The notes: generated from the letters alone by a model not told the origin. 32,574 bases of DNA from Streptomyces ureilyticus (GCF_011045025.1 NZ_JAAKZX010000105.1:1-32574), one strand, 5' to 3'; shown: positions 1 through 8,261, counted from the first letter of the stretch. Made by a program: numbers and translations.

Positions 1-17
1 GCCCCCGGACCCCCGGT

Positions 18-250
18 CCTCAAACGCCGGACGGGCTGATTGTTCGCGGCCCCGGCCGAATTCCGCAGCGGAGATTCCGCCGCCCAGGCGGAACTTTGCA
101 GCGCAGGCCCGCATCAATCAGCCCGTCTGGGGGCACCTCCCAGCGGTAGCTGGGGGAGTTTGAGGACGAGGCCCCGCCGATGCGGGGTCGGGGCGCAGCC
201 CCCAGCGGGGCCCGGGGCTGGCCCCGGGATGGGACGGGTAAGGGCGGCGG
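18..250. repeat. Streptomyces-type intergenic repeat cluster
   Basis: This gene-free stretch contains CCTCAAACGCCGGACGGGCT at 18-37, the reverse complement of the CAGCCCGTCCGGCGTTTGAG unit found at 32441-32460. A second, forward copy at about 119-173 is interrupted by a small hairpin (CTCCCAGC, GGTA loop, GCTGGG) before GTTTGAGGACGAG. From about 183 come alternating GGGG/CCCC hairpin-forming blocks. These match the GC-rich palindromic repeats often seen between Streptomyces genes. I see no gene here. Confidence 0.7.
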
Positions 251-262
251 GGGTGAAACCCC

Positions 263-736
263 CTACGCCGCCGACCCCCGCTCCTGCTCAGCCTCATCCC
301 GCACCGCCAACCTCCGCAACATCTCCAACACCCTGTCGCGAGACTCGTCCGCCGCGTCGATCGCCTCCATGCACTGCCAGTACATCGCCTCCTCATCCGC
401 CGCCGACGCGATGCCCACGAGGGCGATGCCCACCTCCCCAAGGAGGCCGCCGAGGTCGACGAGGGCCCGGCGGGCATCGCCGAGTTCCGTCAACTGCGCG
501 GCACGCAGGGTGCCGCCTCTCGGCAGGGGCACGTCCAGGACGCCGCAGCCTCTGGCCGCCAGCTCGGTCAACCCCACTGCCTCGCCCCGTAATTCGGGAG
601 GGCCGAGCATCGCCAGGCGACTGCCTATCGCCTGGGCGAGGGCCTGTGCCTGGCAGGCCTCCGCCATGATGCCCCGCGCGTCCTCACTTCCCATCAGGGC
701 ACATCTGCTCGCACCGATGAGCCGCACCGCGTCCAT
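263..736 (-). CDS. DUF6099 family protein
   Basis: A 157-residue protein of the actinobacterial DUF6099 family, recognised from its N-terminal pattern (MDAVRLIGASRCAL), the QAQALAQAIGSRLAMLGPPE segment and the GCGVLD motif. The sequence is mostly amphipathic helix, with no signal peptide or membrane segment. Function is unknown; members are found almost only in Streptomyces and relatives. The ATG at 736 gives the usual family N-terminus. The gene stands alone: repeats lie downstream and a 169-bp gap upstream contains two DnaA-box-like 9-mers. Family assignment is from memory of the conserved sequence. Confidence 0.75.
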   Translation of the reverse strand: MDAVRLIGASRCALMGSEDARGIMAEACQAQALAQAIGSRLAMLGPPELRGEAVGLTELAARGCGVLDVPLPRGGTLRAAQLTELGDARRALVDLGGLLGEVGIALVGIASAADEEAMYWQCMEAIDAADESRDRVLEMLRRLAVRDEAEQERGSAA

Positions 737-846
737 GCGCTGTCCTCGTCTGTCCCGACGCGCTCTTCACACGCCTGCCCGAACTCCGCCTGCCACTACC
801 CAGAGTGAACCCCCTTGGGTCAAAAGGCCAGAGGAAGCCGGAAATC

Positions 847-873
847 TGTGGACAATAATTCGACTGTGGACAA
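847..873 (-). promoter_or_regulatory. Pair of DnaA-box 9-mers
   Basis: TGTGGACAA occurs at 847-855 and 865-873. On the minus strand both read TTGTCCACAG, and the first nine bases equal the preferred Streptomyces DnaA box. They share orientation and start 18 bp apart in an AT-richer gap between the MazG-like gene and the DUF6099 start, about 110 bp upstream of the latter. They may regulate the DUF6099 gene or titrate DnaA; chance is not excluded. Confidence 0.45.
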
Positions 874-905
874 CTCAATGACTCCGGAGAGTGATGAGAG
901 AGAGG

Positions 906-1235
906 TTATGACTCCTCTGCCGGAAACCTCTCCTCATTCCGGTCGATCTTCGCGGACAGTGCCGCGAGGGGATCGATGTCGAGCACCTCGCACAGCTGCA
1001 GCAAGTACGCCAGGACGTCCGCGACTTCGTCCGTCACGCGGGGCGCCTTCGTCGGGTCGGACATCACCCGGACCGACTCCTCCGGCGTCAACCACTGGAA
1101 GATCTCGACGAGTTCGGAGGCCTCGACGCTGAGCGCGGCGACCAGGTTCTTCGGGGTGTGGTACTGCTGCCAGTTCCGCGCCGCCGCGAACTCGGCCAGT
1201 CTGCGCTGGAGCTGGGCCACATCAAGTCCGGTCAC
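906..1235 (-). CDS. MazG-like nucleotide pyrophosphohydrolase
   Basis: A 109-residue all-alpha NTP pyrophosphohydrolase of the MazG/dCTPase group. Such enzymes hydrolyse (d)NTPs, often damaged or non-canonical ones, to the monophosphate and pyrophosphate. The metal-binding pattern is visible: SVEASELVEIFQW at about residues 35-47 supplies the E-x-x-E pair, and TDEVADVLAYLLQL at about 68-81 supplies the second acidic helix (E-x-x-D). The size fits single-domain relatives. The GTG start at 1235 lies 14 bp inside the end of the upstream ATPase gene, so the two are probably translationally coupled. The substrate cannot be told from sequence. Confidence 0.85.
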   Translation of the reverse strand: MTGLDVAQLQRRLAEFAAARNWQQYHTPKNLVAALSVEASELVEIFQWLTPEESVRVMSDPTKAPRVTDEVADVLAYLLQLCEVLDIDPLAALSAKIDRNEERFPAEES

Positions 1236-2502
1236 GGCTCAGGTGTACCACCGTGGCCCCGTCCACGCCCGAGGCCCAGGACGCGTCGCTCACGGCCCCG
1301 ACCAGCCGGATGTGCCCGCGCTCGCACATCCGCGCCGCCAGCCGTACGAGTTGGTCCCGCTGGCGCCCGTCCAGATCGCGGTCGAAGCCGTCGGCCAGAA
1401 CCGTGAGGGTCTGGAGCGCCTCGGGCACCTCCCCCGCCGTGTCGACCTCCAGCACACCCGGCCCGGTGAGCAGCACCAGGGCCAGGGCCAGGTACCTCAA
1501 CTGCCCGTCCCCCAGCAGTCCCAGTGGCGTCCGCAGCCCGTCGCCCCGGTCCAGCACCGCCCGGACCGCCGGTGACGCCCGGACGGCTCGGACGGCCTGG
1601 ACCGCCGCCCGAGCCGTCGGCACCGTGACCGATCCCTGTCCGGCGCCGAACGGCACATGCTCAGCCAGTACGTCCACGACCCGGCCCGCACACCCGTCCC
1701 GTACCGCCGCCACCAGCAGCCCGTGCCGCCGTCCGCACTCCGACCGCGTACGCCACAGCACCTCGGCGAGGTTGTCGCAGCCGGGGAGCAGGCGTCCAGC
1801 GCCGAGCGGCACCGGCGCGCGCATGTGCCGGGGTACCGGGTCGCAGGCGAAGACGGAGCGCAGGGCGACCACCATCTGCTCGGCGGCGGCGAGGACTTGG
1901 CGCTGGCCGTCCGTCCGGCCGGACACGCGCAGCGGCAGCAGCGCGGTGCCGAGCCGGTCGTCGGGGAGCGGAGCTCGGGTCACGGGGGACGAGCCCGCCG
2001 TGTGCCAGGCGGCCTGCACGGTGGGACGGTTCGGGTCGCGCAGGGCCGTCTCCAGCAGGGTTACTCCGCCGGTCGTCAACCGCTCGCCGGCGATGCGGAG
2101 TTCGGGCTCGGCCTGCACCGCGAGGTCGAGCCGTACGACTCCCGCGGGGCCGTCGACCGTACAGCCGATGCGGAAACCACGTCGCCGTCCGGCGTCGGGC
2201 CGGGCCCGTTCGGGAACGCAGGCGGCAGGATCCGGGAACACCTCGGCCAGCGACGCCCCGCCACCCAGCCGCGCCAGCGCCTCGTAAGCCCGCAGCGCAC
2301 TGCTCTTGCCGCTGCCGCTGGGCCCCGCGAAGAGGGTCAGCGGGCCGAGCGGGAACTCCGCGCGCCGGTGTGTGGCGAAGGCCGAGAGCCGCAGCGCGGT
2401 GACGCTCGGCCGCCGCTCCCGGCAGGCCGCCCCGCCACAAGCGGCGTCGGCGGCAGGCACGGCATCGGCATCCGCGGCGGCGCTCTGGGATGGCACGGTC
2501 AT
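1222..2502 (-). CDS. AAA/SMC-like ATP-binding protein
   Basis: A 426-residue soluble ATPase with a RecF/SMC/ABC-type head. Walker A is GPSGSGKS at residues 60-67, after a strand typical of these heads (LGPLTLFAG). The C-terminal third carries a signature-like LLGDGQLRYLALAL segment, followed by a hydrophobic strand ending LEVDTAG, a weak Walker B in which the usual DEP is altered. There is no coiled-coil arm. The 3' end overlaps the MazG-like gene by 14 bp, so they form one transcription unit, which suggests a nucleotide-pool or DNA-repair context (inference). The ATG at 2502 has no clear Shine-Dalgarno but has TACGGT six bases upstream, so a leaderless transcript is possible. The first ~30 residues are low-complexity, so the true start could be a little downstream. 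Confidence 0.75.
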   Translation of the reverse strand: MTVPSQSAAADADAVPAADAACGGAACRERRPSVTALRLSAFATHRRAEFPLGPLTLFAGPSGSGKSSALRAYEALARLGGGASLAEVFPDPAACVPERARPDAGRRRGFRIGCTVDGPAGVVRLDLAVQAEPELRIAGERLTTGGVTLLETALRDPNRPTVQAAWHTAGSSPVTRAPLPDDRLGTALLPLRVSGRTDGQRQVLAAAEQMVVALRSVFACDPVPRHMRAPVPLGAGRLLPGCDNLAEVLWRTRSECGRRHGLLVAAVRDGCAGRVVDVLAEHVPFGAGQGSVTVPTARAAVQAVRAVRASPAVRAVLDRGDGLRTPLGLLGDGQLRYLALALVLLTGPGVLEVDTAGEVPEALQTLTVLADGFDRDLDGRQRDQLVRLAARMCERGHIRLVGAVSDASWASGVDGATVVHLSRDRT

Positions 2503-2594
2503 ATGCGGACCGTAGGCTTCCGGCGGGCTGCCGAACCGTTCCGCCCGGCAGACCTTCCTACGATCGAGGGATCAGCAGGTCAAGCACGTGATCG

Positions 2595-2984
2595 TCAGGC
2601 GCCGGGGATTCCCGCGCCCTCCATCAGACCGGCCACTTCGGTGCCCGGCGGGGTGAGCAGGAACACGTTCCGCTCGACGCGGTGCATGCCGCTCGCCAGG
2701 CCGAAGACCACGCCCGTACTGAAGTCCAGTACGCGCTTGGCGACGTCCGGTTCGGCGCTGGTGAGGTCGAGGAGGACCGGGACACCGGCCATCAGCGTCT
2801 CGGCGACCTCGCGCGCGTCACCGAAGACATTGACGCGGAGCACGACGAAACGGCGGCGTGGTTCGGTGTCCGCATCGGGTATCGACCGGTGGTCGACCGC
2901 CGAAGGCCAGGCGTCGCGGCCGCGCAGCGGGACGACCTGGGCAAGCCCTTCCCACTGTTCATCGGTGACGTCGTAGCCGTTCAC
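2595..2984 (-). CDS. SepF-like cell-division protein
   Basis: A 129-residue protein with the SepF (DUF552) fold: RRFVVLRVNVFGDAREVAETL, then VPVLLDLTSAEPDVAKRVLDF and GLASGMHRVERNVFLLTP. This matches the order of strands and helices in SepF, which anchors FtsZ to the membrane in Gram-positives. The long acidic linker and N-terminal amphipathic helix of classical SepF are missing. It is therefore more like the short extra SepF paralogues of streptomycetes than the one in the dcw cluster. I chose the GTG at 2984 because GGGGGGAG lies directly upstream; the frame stays open to 3098, but that extension looks non-coding. It is monocistronic, with the ATPase gene starting about 90 bp downstream on the same strand. 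Confidence 0.75.
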   Translation of the reverse strand: MNGYDVTDEQWEGLAQVVPLRGRDAWPSAVDHRSIPDADTEPRRRFVVLRVNVFGDAREVAETLMAGVPVLLDLTSAEPDVAKRVLDFSTGVVFGLASGMHRVERNVFLLTPPGTEVAGLMEGAGIPGA

Positions 2985-3138
2985 CGGCTCCCCCCGACCT
3001 GACTCGTACTGATTGCCTGCACCGGGCAATTCTTGCGCATGCTCACCCGTTCGGCCCAACAGCGACACGGTCCGCGACCCGGTCGTGCCGCACATCACGT
3101 TTCCAGCGCCGGTCGGCGGTCAGTCATTAAACGCTCAA

Positions 3139-3182
3139 GCACCGGGCTGCGTATCAACTAGCGCCGGGCTCCGCATCAAACA
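3139..3182 (+). repeat. 22-bp tandem direct repeat upstream of the nitrate reductase
   Basis: Two adjacent 22-bp units (3139-3160 and 3161-3182) share the pattern GCrCCGGGCT-CG-ATCAA and match at 17 of 22 positions. Two helical turns of spacing and the position 40-83 bp before the GTG at 3222 make this a candidate operator for the nitrate reductase gene. It does not resemble the GlnR box. Confidence 0.4.
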
Positions 3183-3221
3183 CGGGACAGCCCGCCGGAC
3201 ACCGACCAGAAGGGGCCCGCC

Positions 3222-5396
3222 GTGGCCGCACAGAGCCCTGAGAGCAGCAGCACACAGGTGCGGACGGTGTGCTCGTACTGCGGCGTCGGCTGCGGAATGG
3301 TCCTCGACATCGGGAGGGGCCCCGACGGGCGGCGAACGGTCCTGAAGGCGTCCGGCGACAAGGCGCACCCCGCGAACTTCGGACGGCTGTGCTCCAAAGG
3401 CACGACCACGGCCGACATGCTCGCCGCGCCCGGGCGGCTCGGCACCGCCCTCGTACGGGACGAGCGCGGTGCGGAGCCGGTGCCCGCGCCCGTGGACGCG
3501 GCGATCGCCGAGACCGCGCGGCGGCTGCGCGCGATCATCGACGAGCACGGTCCGGACGCCTTCGCCCTCTACGTCTCCGGGCAGCTGAGCCTGGAAGCCC
3601 AATATCTGGCGAACAAGCTGGCCAAGGGTTTCGTAGGGACGAACCAGATCGAGTCGAACTCCCGGCTCTGCATGGCGAGCGCGGGCGCCGGCTACCAGCT
3701 GTCCCTGGGCGCCGACGGCCCGCCCGGCTCGTACCAGGACTTCGAGAAGGCCGACGTCTTCTTGGTCATCGGCTCGAACACGGCCGACTGCCATCCGATT
3801 CTCTTCCTGCGGATGAGGGACCGCGTCAAGGCGGGCGCGAAGCTCATCGTCGTCGATCCGCGGCGTACCGCCACCGCCGAGAAGGCCGACCTGTACCTGC
3901 AGATCAAGCCGGGTACGGATCTCGCCCTGCTGAACGGGCTGTTGCACCTCCTGTACGAGAACGGCCACACCGACCCCGTCTTCATCGCCGCGCACACCGA
4001 GGGCTGGGAGGCGATGCCCGGCTTCCTCGCCGACTATCCGCCTGCCACCGTCGCCGAGATCACCGGGATCCCGGAGGCCGACATCCGCGAAGCCGCCTCG
4101 CTGATCGGCCGGGCGGGCGAGTGGATGAGCCTGTGGACCATGGGCCTCAACCAGTCCACGCACGGCACATGGAACACCAACGCCCTGGTCAACCTGCATC
4201 TCGCGACCGGTGCCATCTGCCGCCCGGGCTCTGGCCCCTTCTCGCTCACCGGGCAGCCGAACGCCATGGGCGGCCGCGAAATGGGCTACATGGGGCCGGG
4301 TCTGCCGGGGCAGCGGTCCGTTCTCGTCGACGAGGACCGTGCCTTCGTCGAGGAGCTGTGGGAGCTGCCCCCGGACACGCTCCGGAAGGACGGCGTCGGG
4401 CGGGGCACCGTCGAGATGTTCCGGAAGATGGCGGACGGCGCGATCAAAGCCTGCTGGATCATCTGCACCAACCCCGTCGCCTCGGTCGCCCATCGCAGGA
4501 CCGTCATCGAAGGGCTGGAGGCCGCAGAGTTCGTCGTCACGCAGGACGTCTTCGCCGAGACCGAGACCAACGCGTACGCCGATGTCGTACTCCCCGGCGC
4601 CCTGTGGACGGAGACCGAAGGCGTCCTCATCAACAGCGAACGCAATCTCACCCTCGCCTCGCCCGCCACGGACCCGCCCGGCGAGGCACTCGCGGACTGG
4701 CGGATCATCGCGCGGGTGGCCTGCGAGATGGGGTACGAGAAGGGGTTCTCGTACGAGAGCGCGGAGGACGTCTTCGAGGAAATCAAGCGCGCCTGGAACC
4801 CGAGGACCGGGTGGGATCTGCGCGGCGTCACGTACGAGCGGCTTCGGACGGGGTCGGTGCAGTGGCCGGCCGCGCGGGAGGAGGGACCGGACCGGAATCC
4901 GATCCGGTACGTGGACGGGGACGGGAAGCTCTCCTTTCCCACGGCGAGCGGGCGGGCGGTGTTCCACGCCCGGCCGCACATCCCGGCCGCCGAGATGCCC
5001 GACGACGACTTCCCCTTCGTACTGAACACCGGGCGGCTGCAGCACCAGTGGCACACGCTGACCAAGACGGGGAAGGTGGCCAAGCTCAACAAGCTCAACC
5101 CCCGGCCGTTCGTGGAGCTGCATCCGCAGGACGCCCGGGAGTTGGGCATCGGCGACGGTGACGCGGTCGAAGTCGCCTCACGGCGCGGGCGGGCCGTGCT
5201 GCCCGCCGTGGTGACGGACCGGGTCCGGCCGGGGTCCTGCTTCGCGCCCTTCCACTGGAACGATCTCTTCGGGGACTGCCTGAGCATCAACGCGGTGACC
5301 AGTGACGCGGTCGATCCGGTGTCGTTCCAGCCGGAGTTGAAGGTGTGCGCGGTGGGGTTGTCGAAGGCTTCCTCTCCTCCGCCGCCCCTGCCGTGA
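3222..5396 (+). CDS. Assimilatory-type nitrate reductase, molybdopterin subunit
   Basis: A 724-residue Mo-bis-MGD oxidoreductase of the NasA/NarB group, predicted to reduce nitrate to nitrite in the cytoplasm. The N-terminus binds one 4Fe-4S cluster through Cys17, Cys20, Cys24 and Cys57 (CSYCGVGC ... LCSKG). Cys150 in SNSRLCMAS is the expected molybdenum ligand. The C-terminal molydopterin-dinucleotide-binding domain is present (LNTGRLQHQWHT and after). No Tat signal is seen, which fits an assimilatory enzyme. Many streptomycete homologues are fused to a flavoprotein reductase domain, whereas this one stops after the cofactor domain and must take electrons from a partner encoded elsewhere. 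No nitrite reductase or nitrate transporter gene is next to it. The GTG start has AGAAGGGG seven bases upstream. A molybdate transporter operon lies immediately downstream, convergent. Formate dehydrogenase is a less likely alternative. Confidence 0.85.
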   Translation: MAAQSPESSSTQVRTVCSYCGVGCGMVLDIGRGPDGRRTVLKASGDKAHPANFGRLCSKGTTTADMLAAPGRLGTALVRDERGAEPVPAPVDAAIAETARRLRAIIDEHGPDAFALYVSGQLSLEAQYLANKLAKGFVGTNQIESNSRLCMASAGAGYQLSLGADGPPGSYQDFEKADVFLVIGSNTADCHPILFLRMRDRVKAGAKLIVVDPRRTATAEKADLYLQIKPGTDLALLNGLLHLLYENGHTDPVFIAAHTEGWEAMPGFLADYPPATVAEITGIPEADIREAASLIGRAGEWMSLWTMGLNQSTHGTWNTNALVNLHLATGAICRPGSGPFSLTGQPNAMGGREMGYMGPGLPGQRSVLVDEDRAFVEELWELPPDTLRKDGVGRGTVEMFRKMADGAIKACWIICTNPVASVAHRRTVIEGLEAAEFVVTQDVFAETETNAYADVVLPGALWTETEGVLINSERNLTLASPATDPPGEALADWRIIARVACEMGYEKGFSYESAEDVFEEIKRAWNPRTGWDLRGVTYERLRTGSVQWPAAREEGPDRNPIRYVDGDGKLSFPTASGRAVFHARPHIPAAEMPDDDFPFVLNTGRLQHQWHTLTKTGKVAKLNKLNPRPFVELHPQDARELGIGDGDAVEVASRRGRAVLPAVVTDRVRPGSCFAPFHWNDLFGDCLSINAVTSDAVDPVSFQPELKVCAVGLSKASSPPPPLP

Positions 5397-5413
5397 TCCC
5401 CCGGCCGGGATCA
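5394..5413. terminator. Bidirectional hairpin containing both stop codons
   Basis: TGATCCC at 5394-5400 pairs with GGGATCA at 5407-5413 across a CCGGCC loop. The left arm begins with the nitrate reductase TGA and the right arm ends with the complement of the modBC TGA. The convergent genes therefore share one short hairpin, probably ending both transcripts. Confidence 0.6.
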
Positions 5414-7375
5414 CAGGGCCACGACCGTCGTCTCCGTCGCCTTGATGCTCGTCCATACCGGCACCCCGTCCGCGAGGCCTAGTTCGGTGGCGGCCTGTGG
5501 GGTGATCTCCGCGATCACGTCCGGTGCCCGGTCGGAGGTGATGAGTACGCGCAGTCTGCTGCCGGTGGCGGTGATCTCGCGGACCGTGCCGGGCCAGACG
5601 TTGCGGGGGCTGCCGCTGGGTCTGTCCCGATGGACGGCGACCGCTTCGGGGGCGATGATCGCGAGGGCCTCCGTGCCCGTCGGCAGCGGGTCCGCGATCA
5701 CCAACCGTCCTCCGCCGTCGGCGAGTTGGAGACCATCGGCGGTCGCCGTGCCGGGCCAGGCGTTGCGGCCGAGCATGCGGGCCACCCACGGTGAGCGGGG
5801 ATGCCGGGTGACCTCGGCGGGCGGGGCGTCCTGGACGGCGCGGCCCTCGTCGAGTACGAGTACGCGGTCGGCGAGCGACACCGCCTCTACGGGGTCGTGG
5901 GTGACGATCAGGCAGACCCCGCCGAAGCCTTCGAGGTGACGGCGCAGGGTGTGCCGTACCTGGGCGCGGGTGGTCTGGTCGAGTGCGGCGAGCGGTTCGT
6001 CGAGGAGGAGGAGCCGGGGGCGTACGGCCAAGGCCCTTGCCAGGGCGACCCGCCCGGCCTGGCCGCCGGAGAGCTGGGCCGGTTTACGGTGCGCGAGGTG
6101 GCCCACCGCGAGCCGGTCGAGCCAGTCCTGCGCGACGCGGCGGGCCTCGGCGCGCGGTACGCCGTGGGCGCGGGGGCCGTACGCCGTGTTGGCGAGTGCG
6201 GTCAGATGCGGGAAGAGCGCGCCGTCCTGCGGGACCCAGGCGACTGCCCTGCGGTGCGGGGGCAGCGGGGTGACGTCGGTGTTGCCGAGGCGCAGAGCGG
6301 CGTGGGCGCGGGGGGTCAGGCCGAGCAGGGCTCGCAGCAGGGTGGTCTTGCCCGCACCGTTGGGGCCGACCACGGCGATGGTGGTGCCGGGGGCCGCGTC
6401 CAGGACGAGCTGAGTGAAACCGGTGACTTCGGCGTGCAGGGACCAGCGTTCACGGTCCGGGGCGGCGTCCTTGTACACAGCGGGGGTGTCCGCGGGTGAA
6501 CTCCCCTCGTCCGCAGGCGGCTTGGGCGGATACGGGCGGGCGCTGCCCGGCGTACCCGTGAAGCGGCCGCGCAGGGCGACGAGGACCGCCATGGCGATGG
6601 CGAGCAGCAGCAGCGAGACGGAGGTCGCGGCCTGCGGGTTCTCCTGGAGCAGCAGGTACACCTGGAGGGGCAGGGTCTGCGTCGAGCCCGGAAGGTTGCC
6701 CGCGAAGGTGATGGTGGCGCCGAACTCGCCGAGGGCGCGGGCCCAGGTCAGCGCGGCTCCGGCGACGAGTCCGGGGGCCACCATGGGCAGCGTCACCGTG
6801 CGGAAGACCCGTAGCGGCGAGGCGCCCAGGGAGGCGGCGGTCTCCTCGTAACGCGGCCGGAGTCCGGCGATCGCCCCTTCGAGGCTGATCACCAGGAAGG
6901 GCATCGAGACGAACGTGGCGGCGACGACCGCGCCCGAGGTGTGGAACGGCAGCGTGATGCCGAAGGTGTCCTCCAGCCAGGGCCCGAGCAGCCCGCGCCG
7001 ACCGAAGGCGAGCAGCAGCGCGACGCCGCCGACGGTGGGCGGGAGCACCATCGGCAGCAGGACGAGCGAACGGACGAGGGCCTTGCCGGGGAACGGTACG
7101 CGCGCCAGCAGCCAGGCCAGCGGAACGCCGAGGACGAGCGACAGGCCCAGCGACCAGAAGGAGACGACGAGGGAGAGCTTCAGCGCCTCGCTGGTGCCCG
7201 GGCTGGTCAGATGCCCGCCCAGCTCGCCCCAGTCGGTACGGGCGAGGACGCCTGCCAGCGGGAGGAGCAGGAAGGCGATGGCGAGCAGGGCGGGGAGGGC
7301 GAGGGTGAGGGGCGTACGGGAGGAGCGGGTGCGGCTGATCGCGGGGCCCCGCTCGGCGCGGCCGACAACTCTCAT
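5411..7375 (-). CDS. Fused molybdate ABC transporter permease/ATPase (ModB-ModC)
   Basis: A 654-residue single polypeptide joining the two inner parts of a molybdate importer. Residues about 20-270 are ModB: five or six hydrophobic segments and the EAA-type coupling loop (EETAASLGASPLRVFRTVTLP). After a proline-rich linker, residues about 300-520 are ModC, with Walker A GPNGAGKTT, signature LSGGQAGR, Walker B LLLLDEPLAALD and switch His in VTHD. Residues about 525-654 hold the TOBE-like molybdate-binding region. ModB and ModC are usually separate; the fusion is known in actinobacteria. It follows modA by 42 bp and is the last gene of the operon. The ATG at 7375 is the only sensible start. Confidence 0.9.
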   Translation of the reverse strand: MRVVGRAERGPAISRTRSSRTPLTLALPALLAIAFLLLPLAGVLARTDWGELGGHLTSPGTSEALKLSLVVSFWSLGLSLVLGVPLAWLLARVPFPGKALVRSLVLLPMVLPPTVGGVALLLAFGRRGLLGPWLEDTFGITLPFHTSGAVVAATFVSMPFLVISLEGAIAGLRPRYEETAASLGASPLRVFRTVTLPMVAPGLVAGAALTWARALGEFGATITFAGNLPGSTQTLPLQVYLLLQENPQAATSVSLLLLAIAMAVLVALRGRFTGTPGSARPYPPKPPADEGSSPADTPAVYKDAAPDRERWSLHAEVTGFTQLVLDAAPGTTIAVVGPNGAGKTTLLRALLGLTPRAHAALRLGNTDVTPLPPHRRAVAWVPQDGALFPHLTALANTAYGPRAHGVPRAEARRVAQDWLDRLAVGHLAHRKPAQLSGGQAGRVALARALAVRPRLLLLDEPLAALDQTTRAQVRHTLRRHLEGFGGVCLIVTHDPVEAVSLADRVLVLDEGRAVQDAPPAEVTRHPRSPWVARMLGRNAWPGTATADGLQLADGGGRLVIADPLPTGTEALAIIAPEAVAVHRDRPSGSPRNVWPGTVREITATGSRLRVLITSDRAPDVIAEITPQAATELGLADGVPVWTSIKATETTVVAL

Positions 7376-7376
7376 G

Positions 7377-7430
7377 ACTGGCTACGGCTCATCAACTGGT
7401 CACGGCTCATCACATGGTCACGGCTTCTCG
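7377..7430. repeat. Three 18-bp tandem repeats between modA and modBC
   Basis: The units are ACTGGCTACGGCTCATCA (7377-7394), ACTGGTCACGGCTCATCA (7395-7412) and a diverged CATGGTCACGGCTTCTCG (7413-7430). The third overlaps the 3' end and stop codon of modA, so the array probably grew by slippage from the modA 3' end. It fills the space where the modBC ribosome-binding site would lie. Confidence 0.75.
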
Positions 7431-8203
7431 AAGCCCGCGGTGCGGAAGATCTGCTGGGCCTGCGGCGAGGACAGCCACTTCACGAAGGCCGTGGCCGCCG
7501 CGGAGTGCTGTGACTCCTTGAGGGTGGCGGCGGGGTAGGAGGCGATGGCGTTCTGGTCGTCGGGGATGGTGATCGCGTCGGTCTTGTCGGGTGCCGTGGC
7601 CACGTCGGTCTTGTAGACGATGCCCGCGTCCGCCTCGCCGAGTTCGACCTTGCTGAGCACGGCGCGGACGCTGGGCTCCTCGGAGACCGGTTTCACCGTG
7701 ATGTTCCGGTCGGCCAGGACTTGCCTGCTGTACCGGCCGACCGGCACCTCGGGTGCCGCGAGTACGACCTTTGTCTTGCTGTCCGCGAGGTCCTCAAGGC
7801 CCGCGATCTTCTTCGGGTTTCCCGCGCCCACGGCGATGACCAGGCGGTTCTTGGCGATAACGGTCGGCATGCCGGTGTCGGCCTTCAGCCCGTCCATCGT
7901 CTGGGTGTCGGCCGTGACGAGTACGTCGGCGGGGGCGCCCTGCTTCACCTGCGCGGCCAGTTCCTGCGATCCGGCGAAGGAGAAGGTCAGCTGCGTACCC
8001 GGGTGCGCCTTCTCGTAAGCCGCGCCTGCGCCCTTGAAGACGTCGGTCAGGGAGGAGGCGGCCACGACGGTGAGGTCGGCCGAGTCCGAACTACCGGCTG
8101 TCTGCTCGGTGTTGGCATCGTCGCCGCAGGCGGCGAGCGAGCCGAACAGGGCGGCGGCGGCGAGTACGGCGGCGGCGCGGCGCCCCGGGCGGAGGAGGGA
8201 CAT
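7418..8203 (-). CDS. modA: Molybdate ABC transporter substrate-binding lipoprotein
   Basis: A 261-residue periplasmic-type binding protein that captures molybdate (and probably tungstate) outside the membrane and passes it to ModBC. The signal peptide is MSLLRPGRRAAAV... with lipobox LAAC, putting the lipidated cysteine at residue 26. The mature part shows ModA hallmarks: LTVVAASSLTDVF at the start, then FAGSQELAAQV and GAPADVLVTAD. The frame is open to 8284, but the ATG at 8203 gives a proper lipoprotein signal and has AAGGAG nine bases upstream, so it is preferred. It lies 58 bp after the HTH-TOBE regulator gene, in one operon with it and modBC. Confidence 0.92.
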   Translation of the reverse strand: MSLLRPGRRAAAVLAAAALFGSLAACGDDANTEQTAGSSDSADLTVVAASSLTDVFKGAGAAYEKAHPGTQLTFSFAGSQELAAQVKQGAPADVLVTADTQTMDGLKADTGMPTVIAKNRLVIAVGAGNPKKIAGLEDLADSKTKVVLAAPEVPVGRYSRQVLADRNITVKPVSEEPSVRAVLSKVELGEADAGIVYKTDVATAPDKTDAITIPDDQNAIASYPAATLKESQHSAAATAFVKWLSSPQAQQIFRTAGFEKP

Positions 8204-8261
8204 GCCGTGGGGCTCCTTGCGAGGGCGAGGGGAGGCGCCGGGGGCCGTCGCCTGCGAGTGA

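Noticed and set aside
3135..5123. 662-residue open frame antisense to the nitrate reductase gene
   Set aside because: It lies wholly opposite a gene with clear 4Fe-4S and molybdenum-ligand motifs; its composition is the Arg/Val/Gly/Asp-rich pattern of antisense GC-rich DNA and it has no recognisable domain.
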